Assembly (NCBI RefSeq): GCF_900108185.1
Contig: NZ_FNVA01000001.1
Coordinates: forward strand, 434,001-498,000
Source of the DNA: Bryocella elongata
GTDB lineage: Bacteria; Acidobacteriota; Terriglobia; Terriglobales; Acidobacteriaceae
DNA length: 64,000 nucleotides
Direction: 5' to 3'
In this document: piece after piece, positions 39,340 through 48,284 of the stretch
Numbering within the stretch: the stretch's first letter is position 1
How the letters are laid out: each line of letters begins with the position of its first letter
Notes under the pieces: model-generated
Told to the model about the DNA's origin: nothing
Databases searched by the model: none
Seen by the model: only the letters and a program-made list of their open reading frames with translations
Program-made: the position numbers and the translations under genes

Positions 39340-41442
39340 TTATGGAAGCGCGTAGGCGATGACGTCATCACCGCGCTGCTTGCCGAGCAGCGTATGTCCC
39401 CCGGCAGCCACGACAACGAACTGGATTCCATTCACGCTGTAGGACATCGGGGTGGAGAGCGCCGGGGCAGGGAGTTTCGTAGACCACAGTTCTTTGCCGT
39501 TGGTGGCATCGAAGGCGCGCAGTGTGGCATCGAGCGTAGCGGCGTCGAAGACGAGACCTGTTGCGGTGACGATGGGGCCGCCCAGGGAGAGCGTGCCGAC
39601 GTGCTGGCCGCTGGCGTTGACTCCCAGGGGAACCGAAAAGGCGCGCTTGCCGGTGTTCAGATCGACGGCAGAGAGCGCAGCCCACGGGGGAGCGATGCAG
39701 GGATTGCCGTCGTGATCGAGAAGCGGTACGCGTTCGATGAGGTAGGGCGTGCCTTCCTGAGCCGAGGTCTCTGCCGAGAAATGACGGTTCGACATGTACG
39801 GGCTCCACGGGAAGATAACCGTCAGGATCGAGACGGCGGCGACTCCCATGCCGACACCGAATCCCTTCCATCCGGGCCAAAGACTGCGCCGCTTAACACA
39901 ACCAAGAAGGAGGATGCCGCTTCCGTAAATGACCCAGAAGGGCCAGTCGCGGACTGTCGGTTCGATGTGGAACTTCCAGGTCACCTCAAAGCTGTTGCGA
40001 TCGACGAGACGCATCTTGAATGGATAGCGATTGTTGTTTGCGTAGAGGAGGCCGGTGTTGGGATCGAATGCGGCCGAACCCCAGTTCACACCGCCGAGGC
40101 TGCCGGGATAGAGCAGCGAACCTTTCAGCGTGGGCGGCGTGTAGATGCCGTCATAGCGAAGCTCGCTGAGTTGTTTCTGGCAGAATGCGGTGTTTGCGTC
40201 GCTGCGCTTCCAGCCAGAGGTGTCAGTACTAAGGGATGGCACGGTGAGCGGGGCCAGTGAGTCGACGGACGAGATCGGCTGCGTGGGTGAAAGCTGCTCG
40301 CCGGGAGCGCCGTCCTGGGGCACGCGTGCTTCGGGCGCGGGAAAGAGGGGTCGCCCGGTACGCCGGTCAAGGACGAAGATCTGCGCCGACTTGGTGAGGA
40401 CCGCGATCGCGGGCGTGACGCCGCGGAAGGTGAAGAGCAGCGGCTCAGCAGCAATGTCGTAGTCCCATAAGTTGTGGTGCACGGTCTGGAAGGCCCAGAC
40501 CTTCTTACCGGTGCGGGCATCGAGAGCGACGACGGAGTCGGCGTCGCGGTTGTCGCCGGGGCGCAGGCCACCGTAGAAGTCGGGAGAAGCGCTGGAGGTG
40601 GGCAGATAGACGAGCCCCAGGGTGGGGTCGGCTGCGATTACGGACCAGGTGTTTCCGGCGCCGGTACGCGGATGCATCGACTGGGCCCAGGGTAGCGGTT
40701 CCCAGCTCCAGAGGAGCTTTCCGGTGAGGACGTCGAAGCCGCGGACGAGGCCGGATTCGATCTCGGCGGACTGGTTGTCTGCGACGGCGGAGCCGGTGAC
40801 GACAACGTCTCCCAGGACGGTGGGCGGTGAGGTCATCCCATAGTCGCCATGTTCGGAGATGTGAACCCCGTCGCGCAGACTCACGGCTCCATTGGTGCCG
40901 AAGCTGGGGCACGGCTTGCCGGTGGCAGCGTCGACGGCGACGAGGCGGGCGTCGAGGGTGCCGATGAGGACGCGCGTCGCGCAAGGGTGTGTGGGGTCGG
41001 GCTCTGTGGCTGTGGCGGGCCAGAGTGCTACGCCGCGAGATGTCACCAGCTGTCCGGGATGAACGAGCTGGATCTGCGGGTCGAAGCGCCAGAGCTGCTT
41101 GCCGCTCGTGGCATCGAGCGCAATCACTTCGTCGAATGGTGTGGAGAGATAGAGCGTGTGCCCGAGCAGCACCGGGGTCGTCTCGAAGGAGGCATCGTCT
41201 CTTCCATTGCGCGCGAGATCGAGCGCGTGGGTATGGAAGTGCCACGCTTCACGCAGCTGCGACACATTCTGTGGCGTGATCTGTGACGCCGCGGTGTAGC
41301 GTTGGCCTCCGGGATCACCACCGTACGTCGGCCATTGTGATCCTGCTGGAGCTTGTCCTGAGGCTGGGGCCAACGATACAAGGAAGAGGGAGAACGAGCA
41401 GAGGAGCAGGTCGGTACGGAGCGTGCGGCAGAAAAACTTCAT
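39340..41442 (-). CDS. PQQ-dependent dehydrogenase with an internal transmembrane hairpin
   Basis: From ATG 41442 the product is 700 residues: signal peptide (LLLCSFSLFLVSLAPASG), then a quinoprotein beta-propeller (GSQWPTYGGDPGGQRYTAAS; VIALDATSGKQLWRFDP; HHNLWDYDIAAEPLLFTF; PPWAALSAVDLNTGK; TNGKELWSTKLPAPALSTPMSY). This matches glucose/alcohol PQQ dehydrogenases that feed electrons to the quinone pool. At about residues 490-550, in a propeller loop, two hydrophobic segments occur (WPFWVIYGSGILLLGCV and GVGMGVAAVSILTVIFPW), after which the propeller resumes at GTPYLIERVPLLDHDG. No heme C motif. The substrate is probably a sugar; unproven. Confidence 0.88.
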   Translation of the reverse strand: MKFFCRTLRTDLLLCSFSLFLVSLAPASGQAPAGSQWPTYGGDPGGQRYTAASQITPQNVSQLREAWHFHTHALDLARNGRDDASFETTPVLLGHTLYLSTPFDEVIALDATSGKQLWRFDPQIQLVHPGQLVTSRGVALWPATATEPDPTHPCATRVLIGTLDARLVAVDAATGKPCPSFGTNGAVSLRDGVHISEHGDYGMTSPPTVLGDVVVTGSAVADNQSAEIESGLVRGFDVLTGKLLWSWEPLPWAQSMHPRTGAGNTWSVIAADPTLGLVYLPTSSASPDFYGGLRPGDNRDADSVVALDARTGKKVWAFQTVHHNLWDYDIAAEPLLFTFRGVTPAIAVLTKSAQIFVLDRRTGRPLFPAPEARVPQDGAPGEQLSPTQPISSVDSLAPLTVPSLSTDTSGWKRSDANTAFCQKQLSELRYDGIYTPPTLKGSLLYPGSLGGVNWGSAAFDPNTGLLYANNNRYPFKMRLVDRNSFEVTWKFHIEPTVRDWPFWVIYGSGILLLGCVKRRSLWPGWKGFGVGMGVAAVSILTVIFPWSPYMSNRHFSAETSAQEGTPYLIERVPLLDHDGNPCIAPPWAALSAVDLNTGKRAFSVPLGVNASGQHVGTLSLGGPIVTATGLVFDAATLDATLRAFDATNGKELWSTKLPAPALSTPMSYSVNGIQFVVVAAGGHTLLGKQRGDDVIAYALP

Positions 41443-41462
41443 CTCTGTCCGTATACACGAGA

Positions 41463-41490
41463 GCCCTTCCGCCGTGGAGCGCGGAAGGGC
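41463..41490 (-). terminator. Terminator-like hairpin after the second Spy-like gene
   Basis: 10-bp stem GCCCTTCCGC / GCGGAAGGGC with an 8-nt loop, 22 bp past the stop of the Spy-like gene and just before the PQQ gene start. T-run is weak (TCTCGTG). Confidence 0.55.
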
Positions 41491-41512
41491 TGAAGTACTG
41501 AAAAGGAACTGC

Positions 41513-41938
41513 TTAGGCTGCCGGGGCGCCGCCCTGGCGCTGACCCTGGCCCCACTGACCGCGTCCACGTCCCTTGTGTCGCATCTCCTTTAGCTGCTGG
41601 AGCTGGTCGGGCGTAAGGACGGTGGCGAGCTGCTGCTCGGTCGTCTGGTGGATGGCCATCATCTGCTGATGGCGGTCCTGCGGGGCGAGCTGCTGGTTCT
41701 GGAAGACGGCCTTCATCTGCTGATCGCGGGTGGCCAGGATCGGTTCGAGCTTCGAGGCCTGGTCCGGGGTCAGGTTGAGAGCCCTGGTCAGGTGAGCCAC
41801 CTCGCGCTGTGGGTCGGCGCGGCGATGGTGCATGGGGGGCTGGCCCTGCTGTGGAGCCGGCGGTGCGTCCTGCTGCGCGAGCGCGGCGACGCCGCCCAGG
41901 CTGAGGAGAAGAGCTGCGGAAAGGAGAATACGCTTCAT
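41513..41938 (-). CDS. Spy/CpxP-like (LTXXQ) periplasmic protein
   Basis: A 141-residue protein: signal peptide (LLSAALLLSLGGVAALAQQ), Gln/Pro-rich linker, then two L-T-P-D-Q helices (LNLTPDQASKLEPILATRDQ and LATVLTPDQLQQLKEM). It resembles the protein at 29953-30384 and, like it, probably acts as a periplasmic chaperone or stress sensor. The C-terminus is Gly/Arg/Gln-rich. The following PQQ gene starts 70 bp away, separated by a hairpin. Confidence 0.82.
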   Translation of the reverse strand: MKRILLSAALLLSLGGVAALAQQDAPPAPQQGQPPMHHRRADPQREVAHLTRALNLTPDQASKLEPILATRDQQMKAVFQNQQLAPQDRHQQMMAIHQTTEQQLATVLTPDQLQQLKEMRHKGRGRGQWGQGQRQGGAPAA

Positions 41939-42109
41939 GGTTCATCACTCCCTGGCAGCGTGGGGGAGGAACTCGCTGCCTACTGTGCAGTCAAACACGC
42001 AGCGAAGCGAATGTTGCGGGCGCAGGGCTGCTGTTCTGGTCACATTGTGTAACGAGAGAGCATCGGATGGGCAACTCTCTTTCGATCTGGTACCCCTTCG
42101 GCAAGGGAC

Positions 42110-43306
42110 TTACGCTCCGTCCGCGGGTGTGCCGCTGGGCCAGGGCTGCAGAGCCGTTGCGAGCAGCAGCGCCGCGAGCAGCACGGACGCGAGGGGGCCG
42201 GTCGGGACGACTCCGAGTGCGTGCAGCGCCGGGAGTGGAAGCATCAGCGCAAGGAGCAGCGCGAGCGCCAGCATCGCGGTGAATGACGCCCGCAGACGAG
42301 GGCCGGCGAGCGCCGCCAGGAGCAGTACCAGCGGCAGTTCCAGGTGCACCAGCGTGTACGAGAACGAGACCGGCGGCAGCGCGACCATGGCCCCTGTGAG
42401 GAAGATGAGCACGTTGAGGAATGGGAGCGTGCGCACCCGCAGGAAGATCAGGATGGCGAGCGTCGCGGCTACGAGGTAGTAGGTCGCGCGCCACGGTGCG
42501 GGGCTTTCGTGGTCCAGGTAGGCCAGGTACTTGAAGGGTGAAAAGAGGCAATGATCGAAGGCGATCTCGACCTTGCTGACGGTATCGACGTAGTGGTTCT
42601 GGAAGCGGTCGATCCCGGTGAAGAAGCCTTGCGCCGCGATGGAGAACGTTGGACCGGCGTGAGCGATCGCGAAGCCCATGGCGAGGATTGCGCTGACGAC
42701 GCCGATGGCGAAGGCCGGCAGGTCGCGGCGGCGGCGAAGGAATAGGCCCAGCAGGAGGATCGGGTAGAGCTTGATGGCGAAGCCGATGCCGAAGAGGATG
42801 GCCGCGGGGATGGACCAGCCGCGCCATGCCATGAGGATGCCGGCGGCGATCAGGAGCCAGAGCAGCAGCTCGATGTTGGCGCGCTGGATGAGGAAGACGA
42901 GGGGGAAGGATGTCGCGAGCGCGAGCGGCGCCGCGAGCTTGAGGGCTCCTGCCTGGGCCAGCAGCCAGAGAGCCACGCCGGTACCTGCCAGTACTCCGAT
43001 GGCAGAGAGCACGAGGTAGGTCGTAGTGGCGTCGCCGGTCTTGTAGAAGAGCTCGTAGAGGACCGCAGCCCCGGCGGGATAGGCGAAGCCGGAGTAGGCC
43101 TTCGAGGTGAAGAAGCGGGCCGTGTGATACAGCGTGAAGCGGCCCTTGTAGACCGTGATGTCCGCGTAGTTCGGGCCCGCGGGGAAGACGGTGGCGTGGG
43201 GGGCGACGAAGGCGCCGATCCACAGCAAGGCAGCCGCGACGGCAAAGGCGTAGACGAGCAGGACGACGCTGGTGGGGAGGGCTTTCGAACGCCCGGGGAA
43301 CGGCAT
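42110..43306 (-). CDS. GT87/DUF2029-like polytopic membrane protein
   Basis: A 398-residue protein with about ten TM segments. Family-type features include YADITVYKGRFTLYHTARFF in the first extracytoplasmic loop and FGIGFAIKLYPILLLGLFL, the positively charged K-x-Y-P segment typical of GT87. It probably transfers a sugar from a polyprenyl-phosphate donor on the periplasmic face. It is the last gene of a minus-strand run headed by murQ. Similar in type to the gene at 36563 but not obviously a recent duplicate. Confidence 0.75.
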   Translation of the reverse strand: MPFPGRSKALPTSVVLLVYAFAVAAALLWIGAFVAPHATVFPAGPNYADITVYKGRFTLYHTARFFTSKAYSGFAYPAGAAVLYELFYKTGDATTTYLVLSAIGVLAGTGVALWLLAQAGALKLAAPLALATSFPLVFLIQRANIELLLWLLIAAGILMAWRGWSIPAAILFGIGFAIKLYPILLLGLFLRRRRDLPAFAIGVVSAILAMGFAIAHAGPTFSIAAQGFFTGIDRFQNHYVDTVSKVEIAFDHCLFSPFKYLAYLDHESPAPWRATYYLVAATLAILIFLRVRTLPFLNVLIFLTGAMVALPPVSFSYTLVHLELPLVLLLAALAGPRLRASFTAMLALALLLALMLPLPALHALGVVPTGPLASVLLAALLLATALQPWPSGTPADGA

Positions 43307-43356
43307 AGGGAAAGACTAAGGGGTCGCGCTGCGGAAGCCGCGTTAATCGGGCGGGT

Positions 43357-43875
43357 TCAGGCGGCGGGCGCGGTCTGCTGGAGAGCTTCGAGTGCGTTGA
43401 GGCTGTCGATTTTGCGGCGCACGATTGCGAGTGGGATGGCGCCGAAGAGGCCGAAGCTGGAGTCGATGAGCCGCCAGTAGATGGGGATGCCGCGCACTGG
43501 GCCTGCGGTGAAGGCGAGGACGATCACCCCGGCGCAGGCGATCAGGCCGACGTCGATCATCCAGCGATTGCGGACGGGATCGCGCCAGGGGCCGACGAAG
43601 GCGACCGCGATGACGAGATGGCCGAAGGCGAGCCAGTCAGTGCCGTAGGCGAGGAAAGGATAGCGGGAGGATGTGTCGGCGAGTGCAGTCTCGACGCGGA
43701 CTAGCCAGGCATTGAGGGCGGGGAGGTGCCGGTCGAGCGAGACCGCCTGGGCAGCGCGGACGAGCCAGGAGGTCTCGTGGACGAGCGGAAAGGCGGTGAC
43801 GCCGCTGAGGACGAGGCCGAGGATGAAGAGGGCGATCCAGCGGCGGGTGGAGCGGAGAACTTGCACGGCTTCCAT
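43357..43875 (-). CDS. Hypothetical four-TM membrane protein
   Basis: A 172-residue protein with hydrophobic segments at WIALFILGLVLSGVTAFPLV, WLAFGHLVIAVAFVGPW, VGLIACAGVIVLAFTAGPV and SFGLFGAIPLAIV. Between the first two is a soluble loop (SLDRHLPALNAWLVRVETAL). I do not recognise the family. It begins 3 bp after the stop of the upstream membrane-protein gene, so it is co-transcribed. Confidence 0.7.
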   Translation of the reverse strand: MEAVQVLRSTRRWIALFILGLVLSGVTAFPLVHETSWLVRAAQAVSLDRHLPALNAWLVRVETALADTSSRYPFLAYGTDWLAFGHLVIAVAFVGPWRDPVRNRWMIDVGLIACAGVIVLAFTAGPVRGIPIYWRLIDSSFGLFGAIPLAIVRRKIDSLNALEALQQTAPAA

Positions 43876-43878
43876 GGC

Positions 43879-44340
43879 TCAGTGAGCCCAGTGGACGAGC
43901 AGGAAGAAGGCTGAGGCCAGCGTTGCCGAGGTCACGACAAGCTTGCGCCACTCGATCGCATCGCGCATCTCCGTCTGGCTCGCGTCTACCTCCTCGAAGT
44001 CTGAGGTTGGCTCATTGAGCTGCTGGAGTATAGCCGACGTTCCGGGAGCCTTGTATGGGGGGCGTGTAGGGGAGTTTAGATTCAACAGAGACATGCCGCC
44101 GACCGCCCGTCGCTCTTTCGGGATGGGGTGCCAGATGCAGCCAGCGAGAACGTTGATACCGAGAAGAGCGCCTAGGTAAAGCACCCACGAGGCGGCAATA
44201 TAGATCGCCCGCGTCTGGAAGTGCAATAGCAAATGGGCTGCGCGGTCGATAACGAGCAGGCCAACGCTGAAAGCGGTAACGAAATAGGTTGGTGCGGCGC
44301 TGTTTGCCTCTGAGAAGGTTACGCGGGACGTGCTCACCAT
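43879..44340 (-). CDS. Hypothetical membrane protein
   Basis: A 153-residue protein with two hydrophobic segments near the N-terminus (YFVTAFSVGLLVIDRAAHLL and YIAASWVLYLGALLGINVLAG), a soluble acidic middle (NEPTSDFEEVDASQTEMRDAI) and a C-terminal TM (LVVTSATLASAFFLLVHW). More AT-rich than its neighbours. No family recognised. Its ATG lies 3 bp after the murQ stop, which makes co-transcription with murQ likely. Confidence 0.65.
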   Translation of the reverse strand: MVSTSRVTFSEANSAAPTYFVTAFSVGLLVIDRAAHLLLHFQTRAIYIAASWVLYLGALLGINVLAGCIWHPIPKERRAVGGMSLLNLNSPTRPPYKAPGTSAILQQLNEPTSDFEEVDASQTEMRDAIEWRKLVVTSATLASAFFLLVHWAH

Positions 44341-44343
44341 TCG

Positions 44344-45312
44344 CTACAGCTCCAGGCGCGAGTCCTCGATGGCCAGGCGGACGTTGCCGTCGGACTTCTG
44401 CAGGCGGCGTACGGCTTCCATCTTGTCGACGTTGGCCTTGAGCATGACGACGGCGATGGGAATCGACTTGCCCGACGACTTGATGGTGCGGATCGCTGTC
44501 TCGCGGTCGATGTTGCAGACCTTCATGAGCACACGGATGCCGCGCTCGACGAGCTTGGCGTTCTTCATGTGCACGTTGACCATCAGGTTGTCGTAGACGT
44601 AGCCGAGCCGGGTCATGGCGCCGGTGGTGATCATGTTGAGGATCATCTTCTGGGCGCTGGAGGCCTTCATGCGGGTCGAGCCGGAGACGACCTCGGGGCC
44701 AACCTCGGCACAGACGGTGATGTCGGCGACGCGGGAGAGGTCGGAGTCGGGATTGCAGGTGATGGCGGCGGTGCGGGCGCCGCGGGCGCGGGCGTACTCG
44801 GTCGCGCCGATGACGTAGGGCGTGCGGCCGGAGGCGGAGACGCCGATGATGATGTCCTTGCGGGTGGGGCGGCGCTTGGCCACGTCGCGCTGGCCGAGCT
44901 CGGGCGAGTCTTCGTTGACGTCAGAGGCGGAGGCGAGGGCCTTGGGTCCGCCGGCCATGATGTACTGCACCTGCGAGGGCGCGGTGGAAAAGGTGGGCGG
45001 GCACTCGGAGGCGTCCAGCGCCGCGATGCGGCCTGAGCTTCCGGCGCCGACGTAGATCAGCCGGCCCCCGTCGCGAAGGCAACGGGCGACGGTGTCGATC
45101 ACCATGGCAATTTCAGGCAGGGCCTTTTTCACCGCTGCCGCCACCTTGGCGTCGTCCTGGTTGATGATGCGCGCGATCTCGATCGCAGATTTTGTGTCGA
45201 GACCATGGGCGGCGTCGTTCAGCTGCTCTGTCGTGAGACTCTGAAGGTCGGCCGATTTACTAGCGCCTTGTGGATCAAGAGCTGGCGGAGATGACATGGT
45301 AAGGGTAGCCAT
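44344..45312 (-). CDS. murQ: N-acetylmuramic acid 6-phosphate etherase
   Basis: Cleaves the lactyl ether of MurNAc-6-P in peptidoglycan recycling. The 322-residue SIS-domain protein has GRLIYVGAGSSGRIAALDASECPPTF, IIIGVSASGRTPYVIGA, and EVVSGSTRMKASSAQKMILNMITTG, where the catalytic acidic residues lie. The C-terminal helical part ends EAVRRLQKSDGNVRLAIE. It heads a minus-strand run with three membrane-protein genes and is divergent from a serine hydrolase of the penicillin-binding fold. No PTS or anhMurNAc kinase gene is next to it. Confidence 0.94.
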   Translation of the reverse strand: MATLTMSSPPALDPQGASKSADLQSLTTEQLNDAAHGLDTKSAIEIARIINQDDAKVAAAVKKALPEIAMVIDTVARCLRDGGRLIYVGAGSSGRIAALDASECPPTFSTAPSQVQYIMAGGPKALASASDVNEDSPELGQRDVAKRRPTRKDIIIGVSASGRTPYVIGATEYARARGARTAAITCNPDSDLSRVADITVCAEVGPEVVSGSTRMKASSAQKMILNMITTGAMTRLGYVYDNLMVNVHMKNAKLVERGIRVLMKVCNIDRETAIRTIKSSGKSIPIAVVMLKANVDKMEAVRRLQKSDGNVRLAIEDSRLEL

Positions 45313-45411
45313 AGCCTAAATGCTGCAAGCCCATTCTAGCTCATCGAATGCAGGTAAGTTTGTTGAGAGTAGCCAGTCGGCAGGACTGGCAAAGCTGTGG
45401 AGGATCAAACG

Positions 45412-46455
45412 TTGACCCGATTCATGAAGCCGGCGTCGTGGTTGTTGCAGGGAGCAATCGCTTGTCTTTTTGGGGTGTCTTTCGCGGCAGTCGGTCAGAC
45501 CGCTGGCGTGCAGGCAGAGGTCGAGGCGCTGGCAGCGTCGCACCAGGGCAAGGTGGGTGTGTATCTCCATCAGCTCAATACGGATAAGACGGTTGCGCTC
45601 AACGCGGATGAGCCGGTGCAGACCGCCTCGGTGATCAAGCTGGGGCTGCTTTACGAAGCGATGGTCGAGGTGCGCGAGGGCAAAGCGCGTTGGGACGAGA
45701 AGATCACCGTTCCGGCGAACTACACGGTCGGCGGCTCGGGGTTTCTGCAGTTCTTCGATACACCGATGACCCTGACGCTGAAGGACGTCCTCTCGCTGAT
45801 GGTGATCGTGAGCGACAACTCGGCGACGGACCTGGCGATCGACCGGATTGGCGTGGATGCCGTCAATCAGCGCATGGGGCAGCTGGGGCTGAAGAACACG
45901 TGGCTCTACAAGCGAATCGGCAAGCCCGCAGTGGGCACGATGCCGGCAGACCAGCCGAAGTTTGGCCTGGGCAAGACGACGCCGCGCGAGATGGCGATCC
46001 TGATGGAGACGATTGGGCGCTGCGAACTGCATCCGATGGGCGCGGCGACCGCTGCCGGGGAAGAGAAGTTCGGGCCGGTGGACGAGCAGGATCGCGCGGT
46101 CTGCAAGGTGGCGCTGCACATGCTTTCGAGCCAGTTCTACAGGGACACGGTGCCGCGGTACCTCGATACGGTGGATACCAGCGAGCACGGGAGCGCGATC
46201 GCCAGTAAGACAGGTTCGCTGAACGCGGTGCGCAACGATGTAGCGATCGTTGCAGGAAAAACAGGGCCGATTGTGCTCTCGATCTTTACCCACGACAACA
46301 AGGACCAAAGCTGGACTGTGGATAACACGGCAGAGATTCTGATCGCGAAGATTGCGAAGGCGGCGGTCAGCAGCTGGTCGCCGGCGGGGATCGATGACAA
46401 GTACCTTGTGCCGGGGCTGGATCTGGAGCCAGGCGGAGCGTTCGCGGCAAAGTAG
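45412..46455 (+). CDS. Class A beta-lactamase-like serine hydrolase (secreted)
   Basis: From TTG 45412 (GGAGG eight bases upstream) the product is 347 residues with a signal peptide (LLQGAIACLFGVSFAAVGQ). GTG 45397 and ATG 45424 are alternatives with poorer spacing. Penicillin-recognising motifs are complete: SVIK at about residues 73-76, SDN at about 134-136, KTG in ASKTGSLNAV. I see no E-x-x-L-N omega-loop motif carrying the deacylating Glu of true class A enzymes; the equivalent region reads TWLYKRIGKPAVG. It may therefore be a slow or esterase/peptidase-type hydrolase rather than a resistance enzyme. Long C-terminal extension of about 40 residues. Confidence 0.82.
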   Translation: MTRFMKPASWLLQGAIACLFGVSFAAVGQTAGVQAEVEALAASHQGKVGVYLHQLNTDKTVALNADEPVQTASVIKLGLLYEAMVEVREGKARWDEKITVPANYTVGGSGFLQFFDTPMTLTLKDVLSLMVIVSDNSATDLAIDRIGVDAVNQRMGQLGLKNTWLYKRIGKPAVGTMPADQPKFGLGKTTPREMAILMETIGRCELHPMGAATAAGEEKFGPVDEQDRAVCKVALHMLSSQFYRDTVPRYLDTVDTSEHGSAIASKTGSLNAVRNDVAIVAGKTGPIVLSIFTHDNKDQSWTVDNTAEILIAKIAKAAVSSWSPAGIDDKYLVPGLDLEPGGAFAAK

Positions 46456-46581
46456 GGTGCGTGGGCGGGAGATGTGCCGAAACTGCCTGTGGATCGTCTA
46501 CATTAATCGAGTAGGTTCCCCCGCCCGCGGCAGCGGTAACGGGGGATCTCCCCGCAGGGCGGGGCGAGATTTGATCCGGCC

Positions 46582-47235
46582 ATGAACCAGAACGCGCTAC
46601 AACAGGACACGATGCAGGACAGTACCGAAGGCTCCGCAGGCACAATGGCAGAACAGCCTGTCGGGGAGGAGTCGCGCGGGGATGGTGTCCACGAGGAGTC
46701 CATTCAGGACGTCGTGCGTGCTCAGTCTTCGGGCTGGCGTGCCTGGGCCCGGGACCTCGTCATCGCAGTCGCGATCTCCGTCTTCATCATCCTGTTTCTC
46801 TACCAGCCGGTGCGGGTGGAAGGCACCAGCATGCTCCCGGTGCTGGAAGACCAGGACCGGCTGTTCATCAACAAGTTTGCATACCGCTTCGACAGCATTC
46901 ATCGCGGCGACGTGGTGGTGTTCCTCTATCCGAACGACCACACGAAGAGCTACATCAAGCGCGTGATCGCGCTGCCGGGCGACGATCTCCGGATCGACCA
47001 CGGCAAGGTCTTCGTCAATGGTGTGATGTTGAAGGAGCCGTACGTTCCATCACGCTATGCCGACGACCGCTCGCAGCCGGAGATGACCGTGGCGCCACAC
47101 GAGTATTTCGTTATGGGCGACCATCGGCTGATCTCGAGTGACAGCCGCGACTTTGGCACCGTGCCGCGGGATCTGATCTATGGCCGCGCGGCGTTTGTGT
47201 ATTGGCCGGTCGACCAGGCAGGCATCGTTCGGTAG
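46582..47235 (+). CDS. lepB: Signal peptidase I
   Basis: Removes signal peptides from Sec/Tat exported proteins. The 217-residue product has a hydrophilic N-terminal tail (residues 1-55, rich in Gln/Glu/Ser), a single TM (LVIAVAISVFIILFLY), the nucleophile in VEGTSMLPVL (Ser about 83), and the general base in SYIKRVIALPGD (Lys about 126). The last box reads GDHRLISSDSRDFG, with His where Asn is usual. Hairpins in the 126-bp leader (e.g. CCCCGC/GCGGGG near 46546) could terminate the upstream gene. Confidence 0.95.
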   Translation: MNQNALQQDTMQDSTEGSAGTMAEQPVGEESRGDGVHEESIQDVVRAQSSGWRAWARDLVIAVAISVFIILFLYQPVRVEGTSMLPVLEDQDRLFINKFAYRFDSIHRGDVVVFLYPNDHTKSYIKRVIALPGDDLRIDHGKVFVNGVMLKEPYVPSRYADDRSQPEMTVAPHEYFVMGDHRLISSDSRDFGTVPRDLIYGRAAFVYWPVDQAGIVR

Positions 47236-47247
47236 GCCGATTTTTGT

Positions 47248-47305
47248 GGCGGGACTGAAAGTCCCGCCCTGACAAAGCGGACGTGTGCAGAGGCTTCCTG
47301 CACAC
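47248..47305. other. Two hairpins between convergent lepB and tpiA
   Basis: GGCGGGACT / AGTCCCGCC (47248-47268) and GTGTGCAG / CTGCACAC (47283-47305). Neither is followed by a good T-run, but their place between convergent genes suits factor-independent or bidirectional termination. Confidence 0.4.
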
Positions 47306-47315
47306 CTTGCATCGG

Positions 47316-48068
47316 CTATGCGTACTTCACAAGCCTGGCGAAGCTATGTGGATCGAGCGAAGCTCCTCCGACGAGAGCGCCGTCGATGTCGGGCTCAGCC
47401 ATGAGTGTGCTGATGTTGTCGGGCTTAACCGAGCCGCCGTAGAGGATGCGTGTGGTGCCGGCGAGCTCGGCACCGCAGCAGGCTGCGAGTTCATCCCGGA
47501 CGATCTGGTGGGCCTGCTGCGCGACGTCAGGAGTCGCGGTGCGGCCTGTGCCGATGGCCCAGATGGGCTCATACGCGAGGATGAGATGCTTCGCTTCGGC
47601 GCGCGTGACGTTGCGCAGAAGAGTGTTGACCTGCAGGCGAAGGGTCTCCTCGGTGCGGCCGGCCTCGCGCTCGGAGAGCTGCTCGCCGATGCAGACAACT
47701 GGCGTAATCCCGTGCGCGACGGCGGCTTTGAACTTGAGGTTCACCCGTTCATAGGTTTCGCCGAAGTAGAGCCGCTGTTCGGAGTGGCCGAGCAGAACGT
47801 GTCCGCAGCCGATAGCGGTGAGCATGGTGGGCGAGGTCTCACCGGTGAATGCGCCTTCGTTGAGCCAGTGCATGGTCTGCGCGCCGGCATGGACGTTGGT
47901 GCCGGCGACGGCTTGCAATGCTGAGCTCAGCGATGTGATCGAAGGAAAGAGGAAGATCTCATCGCGGGTGTGATCAGCAACGAGAGGCAGGAAGGCCTCG
48001 AGGAACGCGAGCGACTCCTGCGGGGTCTTGTACATCTTCCAGTTGCCGGCGATGACGGGCTTGCGCAT
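47316..48068 (-). CDS. tpiA: Triosephosphate isomerase
   Basis: Interconverts dihydroxyacetone phosphate and glyceraldehyde 3-phosphate. From ATG 48068 the product is 250 residues. Catalytic residues are in place: Lys in AGNWKMYKT (residue 11), His in VLLGHSEQR (95), Glu in LAYEPIWAIGTG (167). The phosphate-binding loop is YGGSVKPDN. An open extension upstream of the ATG is not typical of the family. pgk lies upstream on the same strand, but a four-helix-bundle gene on the other strand separates the two glycolytic genes. Confidence 0.97.
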   Translation of the reverse strand: MRKPVIAGNWKMYKTPQESLAFLEAFLPLVADHTRDEIFLFPSITSLSSALQAVAGTNVHAGAQTMHWLNEGAFTGETSPTMLTAIGCGHVLLGHSEQRLYFGETYERVNLKFKAAVAHGITPVVCIGEQLSEREAGRTEETLRLQVNTLLRNVTRAEAKHLILAYEPIWAIGTGRTATPDVAQQAHQIVRDELAACCGAELAGTTRILYGGSVKPDNISTLMAEPDIDGALVGGASLDPHSFARLVKYA

Positions 48069-48175
48069 TGGGTCGCGGTGCTCCAGGGGGCGGTCTGTTT
48101 CTTGGAGAGTACGGCGAGCAAAAGAGCGCTGGCAAGCCGCTGGGGGCGCTATTCGTCCGGGCAACGAGGAAGGAA

Positions 48176-48250
48176 GTGTGATCGAGTAGAGAGCTTGGAG
48201 CTGAGAGTTACGAGTAGGCTGTAAGCTCAGGGCTCACGGCTCCTGACTCG
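48176..48250. other. Low-complexity tract before the four-helix-bundle gene
   Basis: Permuted GAGCT/GAGTT-type words (AGAGCTTGGAGCTGAGAG, GGCTGTAAGCTCAGGGCTC, ACGGCTCCTGACTCG) fill this spacer. Similar word-like tracts occur before the family D repeats at 320-350 and 12805-12840. No gene seen. Confidence 0.3.
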
Positions 48251-48284
48251 ATCAAGTTTTCTTGCATCTCGCAGAGAGGTACGT

